Positions 8,632-16,206 of a DNA stretch of 64,000 bases are shown in pieces (within the stretch, counting starts at the first letter, position 1; every line of letters begins with the position of its first letter). Origin of the DNA: Neisseriaceae bacterium JH1-16 (GTDB taxonomy: Bacteria; Pseudomonadota; Gammaproteobacteria; Burkholderiales; Chromobacteriaceae); contig JAPDNP010000001.1 of assembly GCA_025989215.1 (NCBI GenBank), positions 1 to 64,000 of the forward strand, in the 5' to 3' direction. Both the position numbers and the translations under genes were made by a program. A model generated the notes under the pieces. The model saw nothing but the letters and a program-made list of their open reading frames with translations. It had not been told where the DNA came from and did not search any database.

Positions 8632-9324
8632 ATGGAACAGCATCCGCAAGCGGCCGGGGCCAGCCCGGCACTGCCCAGCGGCTGGCAGGGCCTGGTCGCC
8701 GACTGGTCGTCCGACCAGCGCGCGTTCAAGGTGTCTTGGGGCAAGGCGATGATGTGGATCTTCCTCGTCAGCGACACCTTCGTGTTCAGCTGTTTCCTGA
8801 TTGGTTACATGACGGTGCGCATCTCCACCACCGTGCCGTGGCCCAATGTAAGCGAGGCATTCTCGCTCAAGATCGGCAACGTGTCGGTGCCGATGCTGCT
8901 GATCGCGATCATGACCTTCATCCTGATCAGCAGCAGCGGCACCATGGCGATGGCGGTGCATTTTGCCTATCTGCGCGAGCGAGGCAAGGCCGCGGTATTG
9001 ATGCTGGTCACCGCCCTGTTCGGTGCCAGCTTCGTCAGTCTGCAGGCGTTCGAGTGGACCAATCTAATCATCAACGAAGGTGTGCGGCCGTGGGGCAGCC
9101 CGCTGGGCGCCGCGCAGTTCGGTTCCAGCTTCTTCATGATCACCGGCTTCCACGGCCTGCACGTCACCGCCGGGGTGATCTACCTGCTGACCGTCGCGTA
9201 CCGGCTGTTCAAGGGGCGTTACGAGCAGAGCGGCAACTACCAGATCGTCGAGATCGCCGGCCTGTACTGGCACTTCGTCGACCTGGTGTGGGTGTTCATC
9301 TTCGCGCTGTTCTATCTGTGGTGA
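8632..9324 (+). CDS. coxC: Cytochrome c oxidase subunit III (second paralogue)
   Basis: A 230-residue, five- to six-helix membrane protein. It carries the stronger subunit-III signature: KAMMWIFLVSDTFVFSCFLIGY near the N-terminus, ASFVSLQAFEWTNLI mid-protein, SSFFMITGFHGLHVTAGVIYL near 165 and GLYWHFVDLVWVFIFALFYLW at the C-terminus. Subunit III stabilises the proton-uptake path of subunit I. The ATG at 8632 has gagga in a suitable position; an in-frame ATG at 8617 lacks a ribosome site. It belongs to the cox operon and is followed 10 bases later by the subunit IV gene. Confidence 0.92.
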   Translation: MEQHPQAAGASPALPSGWQGLVADWSSDQRAFKVSWGKAMMWIFLVSDTFVFSCFLIGYMTVRISTTVPWPNVSEAFSLKIGNVSVPMLLIAIMTFILISSSGTMAMAVHFAYLRERGKAAVLMLVTALFGASFVSLQAFEWTNLIINEGVRPWGSPLGAAQFGSSFFMITGFHGLHVTAGVIYLLTVAYRLFKGRYEQSGNYQIVEIAGLYWHFVDLVWVFIFALFYLW

Positions 9325-9334
9325 GGAGGGCGTC

Positions 9335-9715
9335 ATGTCGGCACATCCCACGCAAGCCGGTGACCACGCCAGCGGCCAGCAGCACCCGATCAGCCTGTAC
9401 CTGAAGGTGTGGGGGCTGCTGTTCGTGCTCAGCACCCTGTCTTATCTGGTCGACTACTTCAACATCCAGGGCCTGCTGCGCTGGTTTCTGCTTATCGCCT
9501 TCATGCTGTTGAAAGGGGGGCTGATCATCGGTGTGTTCATGCACATGCGTTGGGAACGGCTGGCGCTGATCGTTGCCATCTTGCTGCCGCCGCTGTGCCT
9601 GATGGTGTTCATCGGGCTGATGCAGGCCGAGGCGCACTACACCTACGACACGCGCGGGGCGTTCTTCAGTGCGCCGCCAACGACGCAGGCGGCGAAGCCG
9701 CCGGGCAAGGGGTAG
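9335..9715 (+). CDS. Cytochrome c oxidase subunit IV (prokaryotic COX4 type)
   Basis: A 126-residue protein with three hydrophobic helices (LYLKVWGLLFVLSTLSYLVDY, WFLLIAFMLLKGGLIIGVFM, LALIVAILLPPLCLMVFIGL). The family motif LLKGGLIIGVFMHM is near residue 58. This small subunit is thought to aid assembly or stability of the oxidase. Gaggagg precedes the ATG. It is the last cox gene; a terminator hairpin follows immediately. No heme A synthesis or CtaG assembly gene is in the cluster, so these must be encoded elsewhere. Confidence 0.88.
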   Translation: MSAHPTQAGDHASGQQHPISLYLKVWGLLFVLSTLSYLVDYFNIQGLLRWFLLIAFMLLKGGLIIGVFMHMRWERLALIVAILLPPLCLMVFIGLMQAEAHYTYDTRGAFFSAPPTTQAAKPPGKG

Positions 9716-9727
9716 GCAGAGACACGA

Positions 9728-9750
9728 AACCCGCCGGATGGCGGGTTATT
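9728..9750 (+). terminator. Rho-independent terminator of the cox operon
   Basis: Arms aacccgcc and ggcgggtt enclose ggat, followed by atttgtt. It begins 13 bases after the subunit IV stop codon. Confidence 0.75.
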
Positions 9751-9983
9751 TGTTAGGGGGCACGCATCCTTCTGGATGCGACGGGCGCGTGACGTGTTTG
9801 TCGGTATGTTTACGGCATCGCTTTTGTTATGAACCGTTGTGTGACAAGCTTTCTGACGAGGTCGGTGCAGCTCTGGTGGACGCCTGGCGTATTTTTTTTC
9901 GTCTTTTAGGACGTTTAATACTAGTTAGCCGGTTTCCATGCGCGAGGGAACCCGATAAGACCACTTACCCTTTGGTACTTACT
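9751..9983. other. Intergenic region at the edge of the AT-richer island
   Basis: About 230 bases. Base composition drops here from the GC-rich core (for example tatttttttt at 9889-9898 and gtttaatactagttag at 9913-9928). It probably holds the promoter for the next gene. No integron integrase or attI site is recognisable. Confidence 0.4.
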
Positions 9984-10508
9984 ATGCACAGCTTTACCGA
10001 ACTCGCAAGTAGATGCGCAACCTTTACCCTTGAAACCTTAAGGGCGACAAACGAGAAAACAATTGAGGCACTGGAAACGAGCAGCGCCACCTCTCTAGTA
10101 AAAATTCTTCAGGTGATACAACTTCAAAAAGCGATCTTAGCGGTCGGGATGTTCTCCATTTTTGAAGCTAGTTTGCAAGAAGGCCTGAGCTGTAGCGATG
10201 GATTTAGGGAGGCCAAGAAAATTTTGGATGGCGAAGGCGAGCTAGATATGAAAGAGCGTTTTGAAGATATTTTTCTAGCTGTCAACGTGCTCAAGCATGG
10301 GCGCGGCCGTAGTTATGATGCTCTTGTTGCGAAGGCTGACGCCCTTCCTTTCATAATTAAACTGCCCGGCGAGTCTTTCTTCTTCGAGGGCGACGTATCA
10401 GAGGTATCGACATTGATTGAGGTGGACGATGCATTCGTACAGCGTTGCGGCGACGTGATTAGCGATGTGTCCGAGGTTATACGTCGAGTACGTCCCGAGT
10501 TCGCATAG
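9984..10508 (+). CDS. Unrecognised protein with a KHGRGRSYDAL motif
   Basis: A 174-residue, largely alpha-helical soluble protein that I cannot assign. It has a long helical N-terminal half (TLETLRATNEKTIEALETS, then SLVKILQVIQLQKAILAVGMF). Near residue 100 is FLAVNVLKHGRGRSYDALV. An all-helical fold with a basic-His motif is loosely reminiscent of HEPN-type proteins, but the RxxxxH signature is not clear. The ATG at 9984 is the first plausible start and has no strong ribosome site; an in-frame TTG 12 bases earlier is an alternative. Codon use and base composition differ from the cox genes, suggesting acquisition. It lies just upstream of the cassette at 10593-11285. Confidence 0.55.
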   Translation: MHSFTELASRCATFTLETLRATNEKTIEALETSSATSLVKILQVIQLQKAILAVGMFSIFEASLQEGLSCSDGFREAKKILDGEGELDMKERFEDIFLAVNVLKHGRGRSYDALVAKADALPFIIKLPGESFFFEGDVSEVSTLIEVDDAFVQRCGDVISDVSEVIRRVRPEFA

Positions 10509-10578
10509 GTGTGAGCTGCAACCGCCGGCTGAGGCTAGATCCGGCTAGCTACTCTATCCAGTAGCGCCGTACCATCAC

Positions 10579-10599
10579 CGCTGATTTAAAAAGTTAGGT
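10579..10599 (+). repeat. attC-like 3' half-site (GTTAGGT core)
   Basis: The sequence ccgctgatttaaaaaGTTAGGT closely matches the right half of the attC site at 11264-11285 (ccgctgattttaagcGTTAGGC) and fits the GTTRRRY core consensus. The matching left half (RYYYAAC) is not clear upstream; an imperfect stem around gctact/agtagc lies at 10541-10562. It marks the left boundary of a 686-bp cassette-like unit. Confidence 0.6.
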
Positions 10600-10612
10600 A
10601 TAGGGAGGTGCA

Positions 10613-11233
10613 ATGAAGTTAGTGTCGACATCAGATGTGTCATCAGAAAAGCTTTATGAGCTTAAGGAAGTTTTGCAACCGGATATTGATGTCGATATAC
10701 AAGATGGCAAGGTTGTCTTGCTTTCTGCGGAGCCACCTTCTTGGATTCACTTCATTGCCAGCACTGACTGGTGGATTCAAGGTTTTTCAGCAATGTCTGC
10801 GCTTTATGTTGCAGAGATAGTTAAAGAGGCGGCAAAGGATACCTGGAAAAACAGATCAAAGGTCGTTGCTGCTGCCGTTGGTAGCATCAATAAAATTAAA
10901 ACTTTCTCTGAAAAAATTATAAATTTTAAGAGTTCGATAAAAAATAATACCGAGCTGGTTTTGGTGTTGCCAGTCCCCCATGAGCTGAGGGGCTGCTGTT
11001 TGTTGCTTAATGCTGAAGATCCAGATGTTTTATCTTTGCAGTTGGCTCTTTATGTTCATCATTTGCCTAGAGTGGAAGAGCTTATTAGGTCAAAAGTATC
11101 TGGTCCGAACGAAGTGGCTACGGGTGTTGTCCTAAGCTTACTTTCTTCGGGTGCTTTACAAGTATGCTGGCTTGATTGTCCATCTCTGGAAAGTCAAGTG
11201 CATGTCTTAGAAGTTGAATTGAATAATACCTAA
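10613..11233 (+). CDS. Unrecognised protein on an integron-type gene cassette
   Basis: A 206-residue protein of unknown family. Residues 40-75 (PPSWIHFIASTDWWIQGFSA, then MSALYVAEIVKEAAKDTWKN) could form one membrane-associated or amphipathic helix. The rest looks soluble, mixed alpha/beta. The gene is AT-rich with codon use unlike the surrounding genes. It has a strong ribosome site (gggaggtg) 5 bases before the ATG, which lies only 13 bases after a GTTAGGT core. Its stop codon lies inside the R'' element of the downstream attC. This tight packing is the standard architecture of a mobile gene cassette. Function unknown. Confidence 0.75.
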   Translation: MKLVSTSDVSSEKLYELKEVLQPDIDVDIQDGKVVLLSAEPPSWIHFIASTDWWIQGFSAMSALYVAEIVKEAAKDTWKNRSKVVAAAVGSINKIKTFSEKIINFKSSIKNNTELVLVLPVPHELRGCCLLLNAEDPDVLSLQLALYVHHLPRVEELIRSKVSGPNEVATGVVLSLLSSGALQVCWLDCPSLESQVHVLEVELNNT

Positions 11234-11285
11234 CAAATCAATCCAGCGGACCTGCTTCGCCGGCCGCTGATTTTAAGCGTTAGGC
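11228..11285 (+). repeat. Integron attC recombination site
   Basis: A 58-bp imperfect palindrome. It opens with ACCTAAC (11228-11234, RYYYAAC consensus) and closes with GTTAGGC (11279-11285, GTTRRRY consensus). Inside are complementary arms (aaatc..agcgg / ccgctgattt) with several extra unpaired bases on the left arm, as attC sites need for strand choice. It overlaps the last codons of the preceding gene. No integrase gene lies in the window. Confidence 0.85.
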
Positions 11286-11307
11286 AACGTAGCCATCTAG
11301 GATCGCC

Positions 11308-11745
11308 GTGACCACAATCCCCGCGATAAAAATGAACAGACCTGAAGATGCGCCGGGCGCATTCCAAGTCGCTTGGAACGCTCACGACATGGCTGCATTC
11401 GGCAGCCTGTTTGCTGAGGAAGCGACCTTCGTAAATCGCTTCGGACATTATGTCCGGGGCGTCAACGAGATCGTGGCGCTCCATGTTCCCATCCACGAAA
11501 CGATCTATCGTGACTCTACGCTCGACAATGAGCTGATAGACGTTTTCCACATTGCTGATGGGGTGGCGGTCGTTCATTTCTGGAGCCGCCTGACGGCCGG
11601 CGCCGCTCACCCAGCGGGGCCGCATGAGGTCGACACACTGATCCTCGCTGTGTTGGCGAGACAGAATGAGACTTGGCGCATTCGAGCGCTTGAGAATGTG
11701 ACCCTCACGAACCCGCGGACTGGCGAGGCGATCTTGCGCGCCTAG
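11308..11745 (+). CDS. SnoaL/SgcJ-type NTF2-like protein
   Basis: A 145-residue single-domain protein of the NTF2-like fold (SgcJ/EcaC or DUF4440 type). Family features are FQVAWNAHDMAAFGSLFAEE near residue 18, TFVNRFGHYVRGVNEIVALH, and the C-terminal beta sheet ending VLARQNETWRIRALENVTL. Members are small enzymes or ligand binders; the substrate cannot be inferred. The GTG at 11308 has agga about 6 bases upstream; an in-frame ATG at 11332 is the alternative. The gene starts 22 bases after the attC core, so it may be part of a second cassette, though no closing attC is clear after it. Confidence 0.75.
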   Translation: MTTIPAIKMNRPEDAPGAFQVAWNAHDMAAFGSLFAEEATFVNRFGHYVRGVNEIVALHVPIHETIYRDSTLDNELIDVFHIADGVAVVHFWSRLTAGAAHPAGPHEVDTLILAVLARQNETWRIRALENVTLTNPRTGEAILRA

Positions 11746-11872
11746 AATACTTGCATTGGGCTGGTGTCCCGTCTCGGACGATGTTGGGTTCCGGGCTATT
11801 GGATGGTGAGAGGCCCGACCGTCAGGTGATTCGGGTCTGCGTTGTCGTAACGACCAATTGGAGAGTACCGCC

Positions 11873-12520
11873 ATGTCCAAACTCCGAGTTCAAAGCTTCG
11901 CCATCTCAATCGACGGCTACGCCGCGGGGCCGGATCAGGATCTGCAGAACCCGATCGGTGTCCAGGGGCTGGAGTTGATGGACTGGTTTTTCCCCACGCG
12001 CGCCTGGCGGCAGATGCATGGCGAAGACGATGGCGAGACCGGCATCGACAACGACATGGCGGCGCAGGGCTTTGTCGGCATTGGTGCCTGGATACTCGGG
12101 CGCAATATGTTCGGCCCGGTGCGCGGCCCCTGGCCGGACGATAGCTGGAAAGGCTGGTGGGGCGATGAGCCGCCGTATCACACGCCAGTGTTCGTGCTGA
12201 CGCATCACCCACGCGCGCCGCTACAGATGGCCGGCGGGACGACCTTCCACTTCGTCACCGAGGGTATCGAGGTGGCGCTGGAGCGGGCCGGCGCCGCGGC
12301 GGGTGGCCTGGATGTGCGCCTTGGCGGTGGTGTGGCGACGATACGGCAGTATCTGCGTGCCGGTCTGATCGACGAGTTGCATCTGGTCATCCGGCCGGTG
12401 CTGCTCGGGTCGGGTGAGCATCTGCTGGGCGGTCTCGACCTGCCGGCGCTGGGTTACGAGTGCACCCGCCAGGTGATGGGCGAGCGGGCGACCCATATGT
12501 TCCTAAGTCGGCGGGGGTGA
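11873..12520 (+). CDS. RibD C-terminal/dihydrofolate-reductase-like protein
   Basis: A 215-residue protein of the RibD_C (bifunctional deaminase-reductase C-terminal) family, DHFR-like fold. The N-terminal strand MSKLRVQSFAISIDGYAAGP is typical. GAWILGRNMFGPVRGPW follows near 75, and LDVRLGGGVATIRQYLRAG near 145 matches the NADPH-binding 'GG' region. Members are annotated as dihydrofolate reductase family proteins and reduce unknown substrates with NAD(P)H. A ggagag lies just upstream of the ATG. The neighbours are NTF2-like genes, a common accessory assortment. Confidence 0.85.
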   Translation: MSKLRVQSFAISIDGYAAGPDQDLQNPIGVQGLELMDWFFPTRAWRQMHGEDDGETGIDNDMAAQGFVGIGAWILGRNMFGPVRGPWPDDSWKGWWGDEPPYHTPVFVLTHHPRAPLQMAGGTTFHFVTEGIEVALERAGAAAGGLDVRLGGGVATIRQYLRAGLIDELHLVIRPVLLGSGEHLLGGLDLPALGYECTRQVMGERATHMFLSRRG

Positions 12521-12609
12521 GCCGGTCGGCTGGTTCACCCATTCTTTCCTGAGCACGTGCGGCTTGCGCGGGCCCACGCAATTCGGAGTTCACTCTCACT
12601 GGAGGGCGC

Positions 12610-13050
12610 ATGACCGATCAGACCGCTCCGTTTGAAACAATGCTCGCCGCTTACCGGGCGGCCGTCCTGGCCAAGGATGTCGACGCCTTCGTCGCGCTCT
12701 ACGACGAGGATGTGCGGGTGTTCGACATGTGGGGTAGCTGGTCGCTGCGTGGCACCGCGGCGTGGCGGGCAATGACCGCCGATTGGTTCGGGTCGCTCGG
12801 CGACGAGCGGGTGCTTGTTGTGGCCTATGAGGTAGAGAGCACGGTGGCCGGGGAGATGGCGATCGGGCATGCGATCCTGAGCTATGCGGCGGTCGATGCC
12901 GAGGGACGCACGCTTCGGTCGCTGAACAACCGCATCACCATGGCGCTGCGACGCAGCGACGGGGCGTGGAAGATCATTCACGAGCACACCTCCGCGCCGG
13001 TGGATCACCAGTCCCTGAAAGCCATACTGCATTACGAGGCGGGCGGCTAA
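12610..13050 (+). CDS. SnoaL-like NTF2-family protein (second)
   Basis: A 146-residue NTF2-like protein. The N-terminal helix pair (FETMLAAYRAAVLAKDVDAFVALYDEDVRVFDMWG) and the closing sheet (NRITMALRRSDGAWKIIHEHTS) fit ketosteroid-isomerase-like calcium/calmodulin-dependent or SgcJ-type families. It is not a close copy of the gene at 11308. A ctggaggg ribosome site lies 7 bases before the ATG. Function unknown. Confidence 0.78.
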   Translation: MTDQTAPFETMLAAYRAAVLAKDVDAFVALYDEDVRVFDMWGSWSLRGTAAWRAMTADWFGSLGDERVLVVAYEVESTVAGEMAIGHAILSYAAVDAEGRTLRSLNNRITMALRRSDGAWKIIHEHTSAPVDHQSLKAILHYEAGG

Positions 13051-13238
13051 GCGACGCTGACAACATTTTCTCGTCCCGTTTGAGGGGGCCGGTAAGGCGC
13101 CACGCTGGGTACTACTCGGCAAGAGCGCAGCGATGAGGCTATGCGGCCGGACGGCGCATCGTTGACTGGCCCGTGTGATTGAACGCGCGAGGACAATGGC
13201 CTGTTGGCCGCGCTCGCTCCTTCTTTGGAATGGACGGC

Positions 13239-13490
13239 ATGGATACACCCAAGTACTGGTTTCCGGCAAAACGTTACGGCTGGGGTTGGGGCCTGCCTGT
13301 CACCAGGCAGGGCTGGCTTGTGTTCATCGTTTACCTGGTGGCCCTGGTCATCGGGAGCCGGGTGTTTCGCCCCGATGCGCACCCGGTCGGCTTTGCCGTG
13401 TTTGTAATCCTGGCATCGCTGCTGCTGGTGTTGATCTGTTACAAGAAGGGTGAGCCGCCGAAATGGCGCTGGGGCAATAAGGGCCGCTAA
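13239..13490 (+). CDS. Small two-helix membrane protein
   Basis: An 83-residue protein opening DTPKYWFPAKRYGWGWGLP, a motif I associate with small conserved membrane proteins of unknown function in proteobacteria. Two hydrophobic helices follow (GWLVFIVYLVALVIGSRVF, then VGFAVFVILASLLLVLICY) and a basic tail. The ATG at 13239 is preferred; 13230 is also in frame. The 3' end was altered by a MITE. The TAA duplicated at 13478-13480 is out of frame, so translation now enters the element and stops at GGCCGCTAA. Removing the element would give a C-terminus ending GNKR instead of GNKGR. Confidence 0.7.
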   Translation: MDTPKYWFPAKRYGWGWGLPVTRQGWLVFIVYLVALVIGSRVFRPDAHPVGFAVFVILASLLLVLICYKKGEPPKWRWGNKGR

Positions 13491-13714
13491 CAAAACATCC
13501 CTGGCGTTGTTGTGCAGCCTTGCCGTACTAAGAGCCGCTAACAAAACCCAGCGCAGCGATCCTGGCTAGGCGCTCTGCCGCAGACAGTACAAGTAGTACG
13601 GCAAGGCAGTGCAACAACGCCAGGAGGGTTTTGTTAGCGGCTCTAACTTGTACTGTCTGCGGCAGCACGCCTCCTAGCCAAGGTCGCTACGCGGAGTCTT
13701 GTTAACGACTCTAA
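13478..13714. mobile_element. MITE-like element, family B outer copy, interrupted by a second copy
   Basis: The outer element spans 13481-13711, flanked by TAA on both sides (13478-13480, 13712-13714). Its left part (13481-13528) and right part (13647-13711) are the reverse complement of the two halves of a family-B element, split at a TAA by insertion of another copy. End sequences are gggccgctaacaaaac and gttaacgactc, more diverged than the inner copy, consistent with the outer one being older. Confidence 0.8.
13529..13646. mobile_element. MITE-like element, family B inner (nested) copy
   Basis: The element is 13532-13643 (112 bp), with inverted repeats that are perfect over 18 bp if one flanking base each side is included (agagccgctaacaaaacc / ggttttgttagcggctct). 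It is flanked by TAA at 13529-13531 and 13644-13646. It is inserted into an older family-B copy in the opposite orientation. Non-coding. Its near-perfect ends suggest relatively recent movement. Confidence 0.85.
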
Positions 13715-13742
13715 GCGCTAGACGTAATGCGGACCAGGACGA

Positions 13743-13783
13743 TTCGGCCAACCTTGTGGTGTTCCACCGTGAGGTTGGCCGAA
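13743..13783. repeat. Inverted pair of the DUS-like 13-mer with inner hairpin
   Basis: Perfect TTCGGCCAACCTT at 13743-13755 faces AGGTTGGCCGAA (12 of 13 bases) at 13772-13783. The spacer holds its own small stem (gtgg-tgtt-ccac). It lies between the MITE pair and the AsmA-family gene. Confidence 0.8.
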
Positions 13784-13956
13784 CGCTTTGGTACATCGTC
13801 TAGCCCTCTGGGCCTACGTTGACCCGGCGGCTGCTTCGGCGAGCTGGCCGGCTCACGCGCTACACTGTAGCCATGAGCCATTGTTCTGGCATACGACATC
13901 GGCGCGACCGTTGTCCACCCGCCGGGCCGGCAGAACAGGGCAGGGAGCAGGGGCTT

Positions 13957-16053
13957 ATGGGGCGAGTGGGCAAGTGGCTGCTGGGCGGCAGCGCGGCCTT
14001 GCTGGGCGTGGTGCTGATCGGGGTCGTGGTGATCGCCACCCAGTTCGACTGGAACCGCGCGCGGCCGTGGATCGATGCCAAGGTGACGCAGGCGCTGGGG
14101 CGGCCGTTTCGCATCGAGGGGGACCTGACGCTGGGCTGGCGCCGGCCGCCCGGCGAGACCGGCTGGCACGCCTGGGTGCCGTGGCCGCAGTTTTCGGCCA
14201 ACCGTATCGTGATCGGCAACCCGTCCTGGGCCAAGCAGACGCAGTTCGCCACGCTCGATCGCATCGATTTCGAAGTGGCCGCATTGCCGCTGCTCGACAA
14301 GCGCATCGAGATTCCAGTGATCCATCTGGTGAACCCGGCGCTGGACCTGGAGCGGCGCAAGGACGGCAGCAATAACTGGACGTTCAAGCTGCCGGCCGGC
14401 CAGCCGAGTGCCTGGCAGTTACAGCTCAACGACCTGGCCTTCGCCAAGGGCTCGGTGTCTTATCGCGACGAGTTGCTGGCCGCCGATCTGAAGGCGACGG
14501 TCGACACGCTGGGCAAGCCGATTGCATTCGGCGATGTGCTGAAGCAGCAGGAAGCGCTGTCGCGTCGCGGGGCGGCGCCCAAGTCGGCGGACGGTGCCTT
14601 GCCGGCCGCGCCGACCCAGCCCTATGCGCTGGGCCTGACGGTGCAGGGGCAGTACAAGGGTACGGCGCTGAGCGGCGAGGGCAAGGTCGGTGGCCTGCTG
14701 GCGTTGCAGGATGCGGCCCGGTTGTTTCCGGTGCAGGCCCGGCTGCGCTACGGCGATACCCAGGTCGTGGTGGTCGGCACCTTGTCCGATCCGCTGCACC
14801 TGGCGGCGCTCGATCTGCGGCTATGGCTGTCCGGGGCGAGCCTGTCCCACCTCTATGCGCTGACCGGTATCACCCTGCCGGCCACGCCGCCCTATGCGAC
14901 CGATGGCCATCTGACCGGGCGCTGGCAGGCGGGCGCCAGCCACTTCCAGTACCAGCACTTTACCGGGCGGGTCGGCAGCAGCGATCTGGCTGGCAGCCTG
15001 AGCTATGAAGACCGCGTACCGCGACCGCGCTTGAGCGGCGAACTGGTGTCCAGCCAGTTGCGCTTCGTCGACCTGGCGCCGTTGATCGGCGCCGACAGCA
15101 AGGCGAGCAAGCAGCAGCGCGGCGATACCTCGGTGCAGCCGGCCGGCAAGGTGCTGCCGACCGAGCAGTTCCAGACCGAGCGCTGGCGTTCCATCGACGC
15201 CGATGTGCGCTTCACCGGCCAGCGCATCCTGCGCCCGGCCAGCCTGCCGATCCAGAACCTGCAGACCCATCTGCTGCTGCAGGACGGCGTGTTGCGGCTC
15301 GACCCGCTGCGCTTCGGCGTGGCCGGCGGCACGCTAGACGGCAAGCTGCAGCTGAACGGCCGACAGGCACCGATGCAGGGCCGCATCGACATGAGCGCGC
15401 GCCATGTGAAACTCAAGCAGCTGTTTGCGACGCAGAAGGCGATGCAGAGCAGCCTGGGCGAGTTGCAGGGCGATGCAGCGCTGAGCGCGACCGGCAATTC
15501 GGTGGCGGCGCTGCTGGGTTCGTCGAACGGTGAGGTGAAGTTGCTGATGCACGACGGCGCAATCAGCGGCACGCTGCTGGAAGAGGCCGGGCTGAACATC
15601 GCCAACATCGTGGTGTACAAGCTGTTCGGCGACAAGACGGTGAAGATCCACTGCGCGGCGGCCGACTTCGTGGCCAGCCACGGGCAGCTCGATTCGCGCA
15701 TGGCCGCGATCGACACCGAGGATGCGCTGGTGTCGTTGAGCGGCCGCATCGATCTGGCGCGGGAGCGCCTCAACCTGACGGTGAAGCCGCAGGCGAAGGG
15801 GCTGCGGCTGCTGTCGCTGCGCTCGCCGCTGTATGTGCGCGGCAGCTTCGCCAAGCCCGACGTGGGGGTGGAAACGGGCATGTTGCTGTTGCGCGGCGGT
15901 GCCGCGCTGGGCCTGGTGCTGTTGGCCCCGCCGCTGGCGGCGCTGCTGCCGTTGACCGCATTGAGCCCGAATCAGGGCGAGGCCTGCCAGGACCTGTTCG
16001 CACAGATGCGCAAGGGGCCGTCCGCGCCGTCCGCGCCGGCGGCCCGGCGCTAG
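13957..16053 (+). CDS. AsmA-family inner-membrane-anchored protein
   Basis: A 698-residue protein. A single N-terminal membrane anchor (GKWLLGGSAALLGVVLIGVVVIA) precedes a long periplasmic body of beta-rich repeats. Family signs are RPWIDAKVTQALGRPFRIEGDLTLGW near residue 35, the repeated FDVAALPLLDKRIEIPVIHL-like strands, and the C-terminal AsmA_2 segment (GSNNWTFKL; DTEDALVSLSGRIDLARERL; LYVRGSFAKPDVGVETG). AsmA-like proteins (TamB, YhdP relatives) are thought to bridge the envelope and move phospholipids. The ATG at 13957 is chosen because the membrane anchor follows at once; an in-frame upstream extension is Arg-rich and unlikely. Confidence 0.88.
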   Translation: MGRVGKWLLGGSAALLGVVLIGVVVIATQFDWNRARPWIDAKVTQALGRPFRIEGDLTLGWRRPPGETGWHAWVPWPQFSANRIVIGNPSWAKQTQFATLDRIDFEVAALPLLDKRIEIPVIHLVNPALDLERRKDGSNNWTFKLPAGQPSAWQLQLNDLAFAKGSVSYRDELLAADLKATVDTLGKPIAFGDVLKQQEALSRRGAAPKSADGALPAAPTQPYALGLTVQGQYKGTALSGEGKVGGLLALQDAARLFPVQARLRYGDTQVVVVGTLSDPLHLAALDLRLWLSGASLSHLYALTGITLPATPPYATDGHLTGRWQAGASHFQYQHFTGRVGSSDLAGSLSYEDRVPRPRLSGELVSSQLRFVDLAPLIGADSKASKQQRGDTSVQPAGKVLPTEQFQTERWRSIDADVRFTGQRILRPASLPIQNLQTHLLLQDGVLRLDPLRFGVAGGTLDGKLQLNGRQAPMQGRIDMSARHVKLKQLFATQKAMQSSLGELQGDAALSATGNSVAALLGSSNGEVKLLMHDGAISGTLLEEAGLNIANIVVYKLFGDKTVKIHCAAADFVASHGQLDSRMAAIDTEDALVSLSGRIDLARERLNLTVKPQAKGLRLLSLRSPLYVRGSFAKPDVGVETGMLLLRGGAALGLVLLAPPLAALLPLTALSPNQGEACQDLFAQMRKGPSAPSAPAARR

Positions 16054-16060
16054 GTCAGGC

Positions 16061-16206
16061 TCAGCGCCTGTTCACGATCTCGCGAACGAAGGGTCAGCTA
16101 AGAAGAAATGGCGCGAAAAGGCGGAGTGTACGCAAAGTACATGAGCCGTTTGAACGCCATTTCAACGCAGGATCACTCGAGTGCAGCGGTCGTGACCAGG
16201 TTCTCA
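16061..16206. mobile_element. MITE-like element, family A copy 2, with TCA target duplication
   Basis: The element is 16064-16203 (140 bp), beginning gcgcctgttcacgatct and ending cggtcgtgaccaggttc, diverged versions of the family A ends. It is flanked on both sides by TCA (16061-16063, 16204-16206). Its interior matches copy 3 in the same orientation. The right TCA is the stop codon (TGA on the minus strand) of the next gene, as at copy 1. Confidence 0.8.

Noticed and set aside
10509-10592. A complete first attC site upstream of the cassette
   Set aside because: The right half (GTTAGGT and arm) is good, but no RYYYAAC element with a matching left arm is found, so only a half-site is claimed.
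9984-11233. A toxin-antitoxin pair made of the two unknown genes
   Set aside because: The genes are 105 bases apart with an attC-like half-site between them, neither has a recognised toxin or antitoxin fold, and their sizes are unusual for such pairs.
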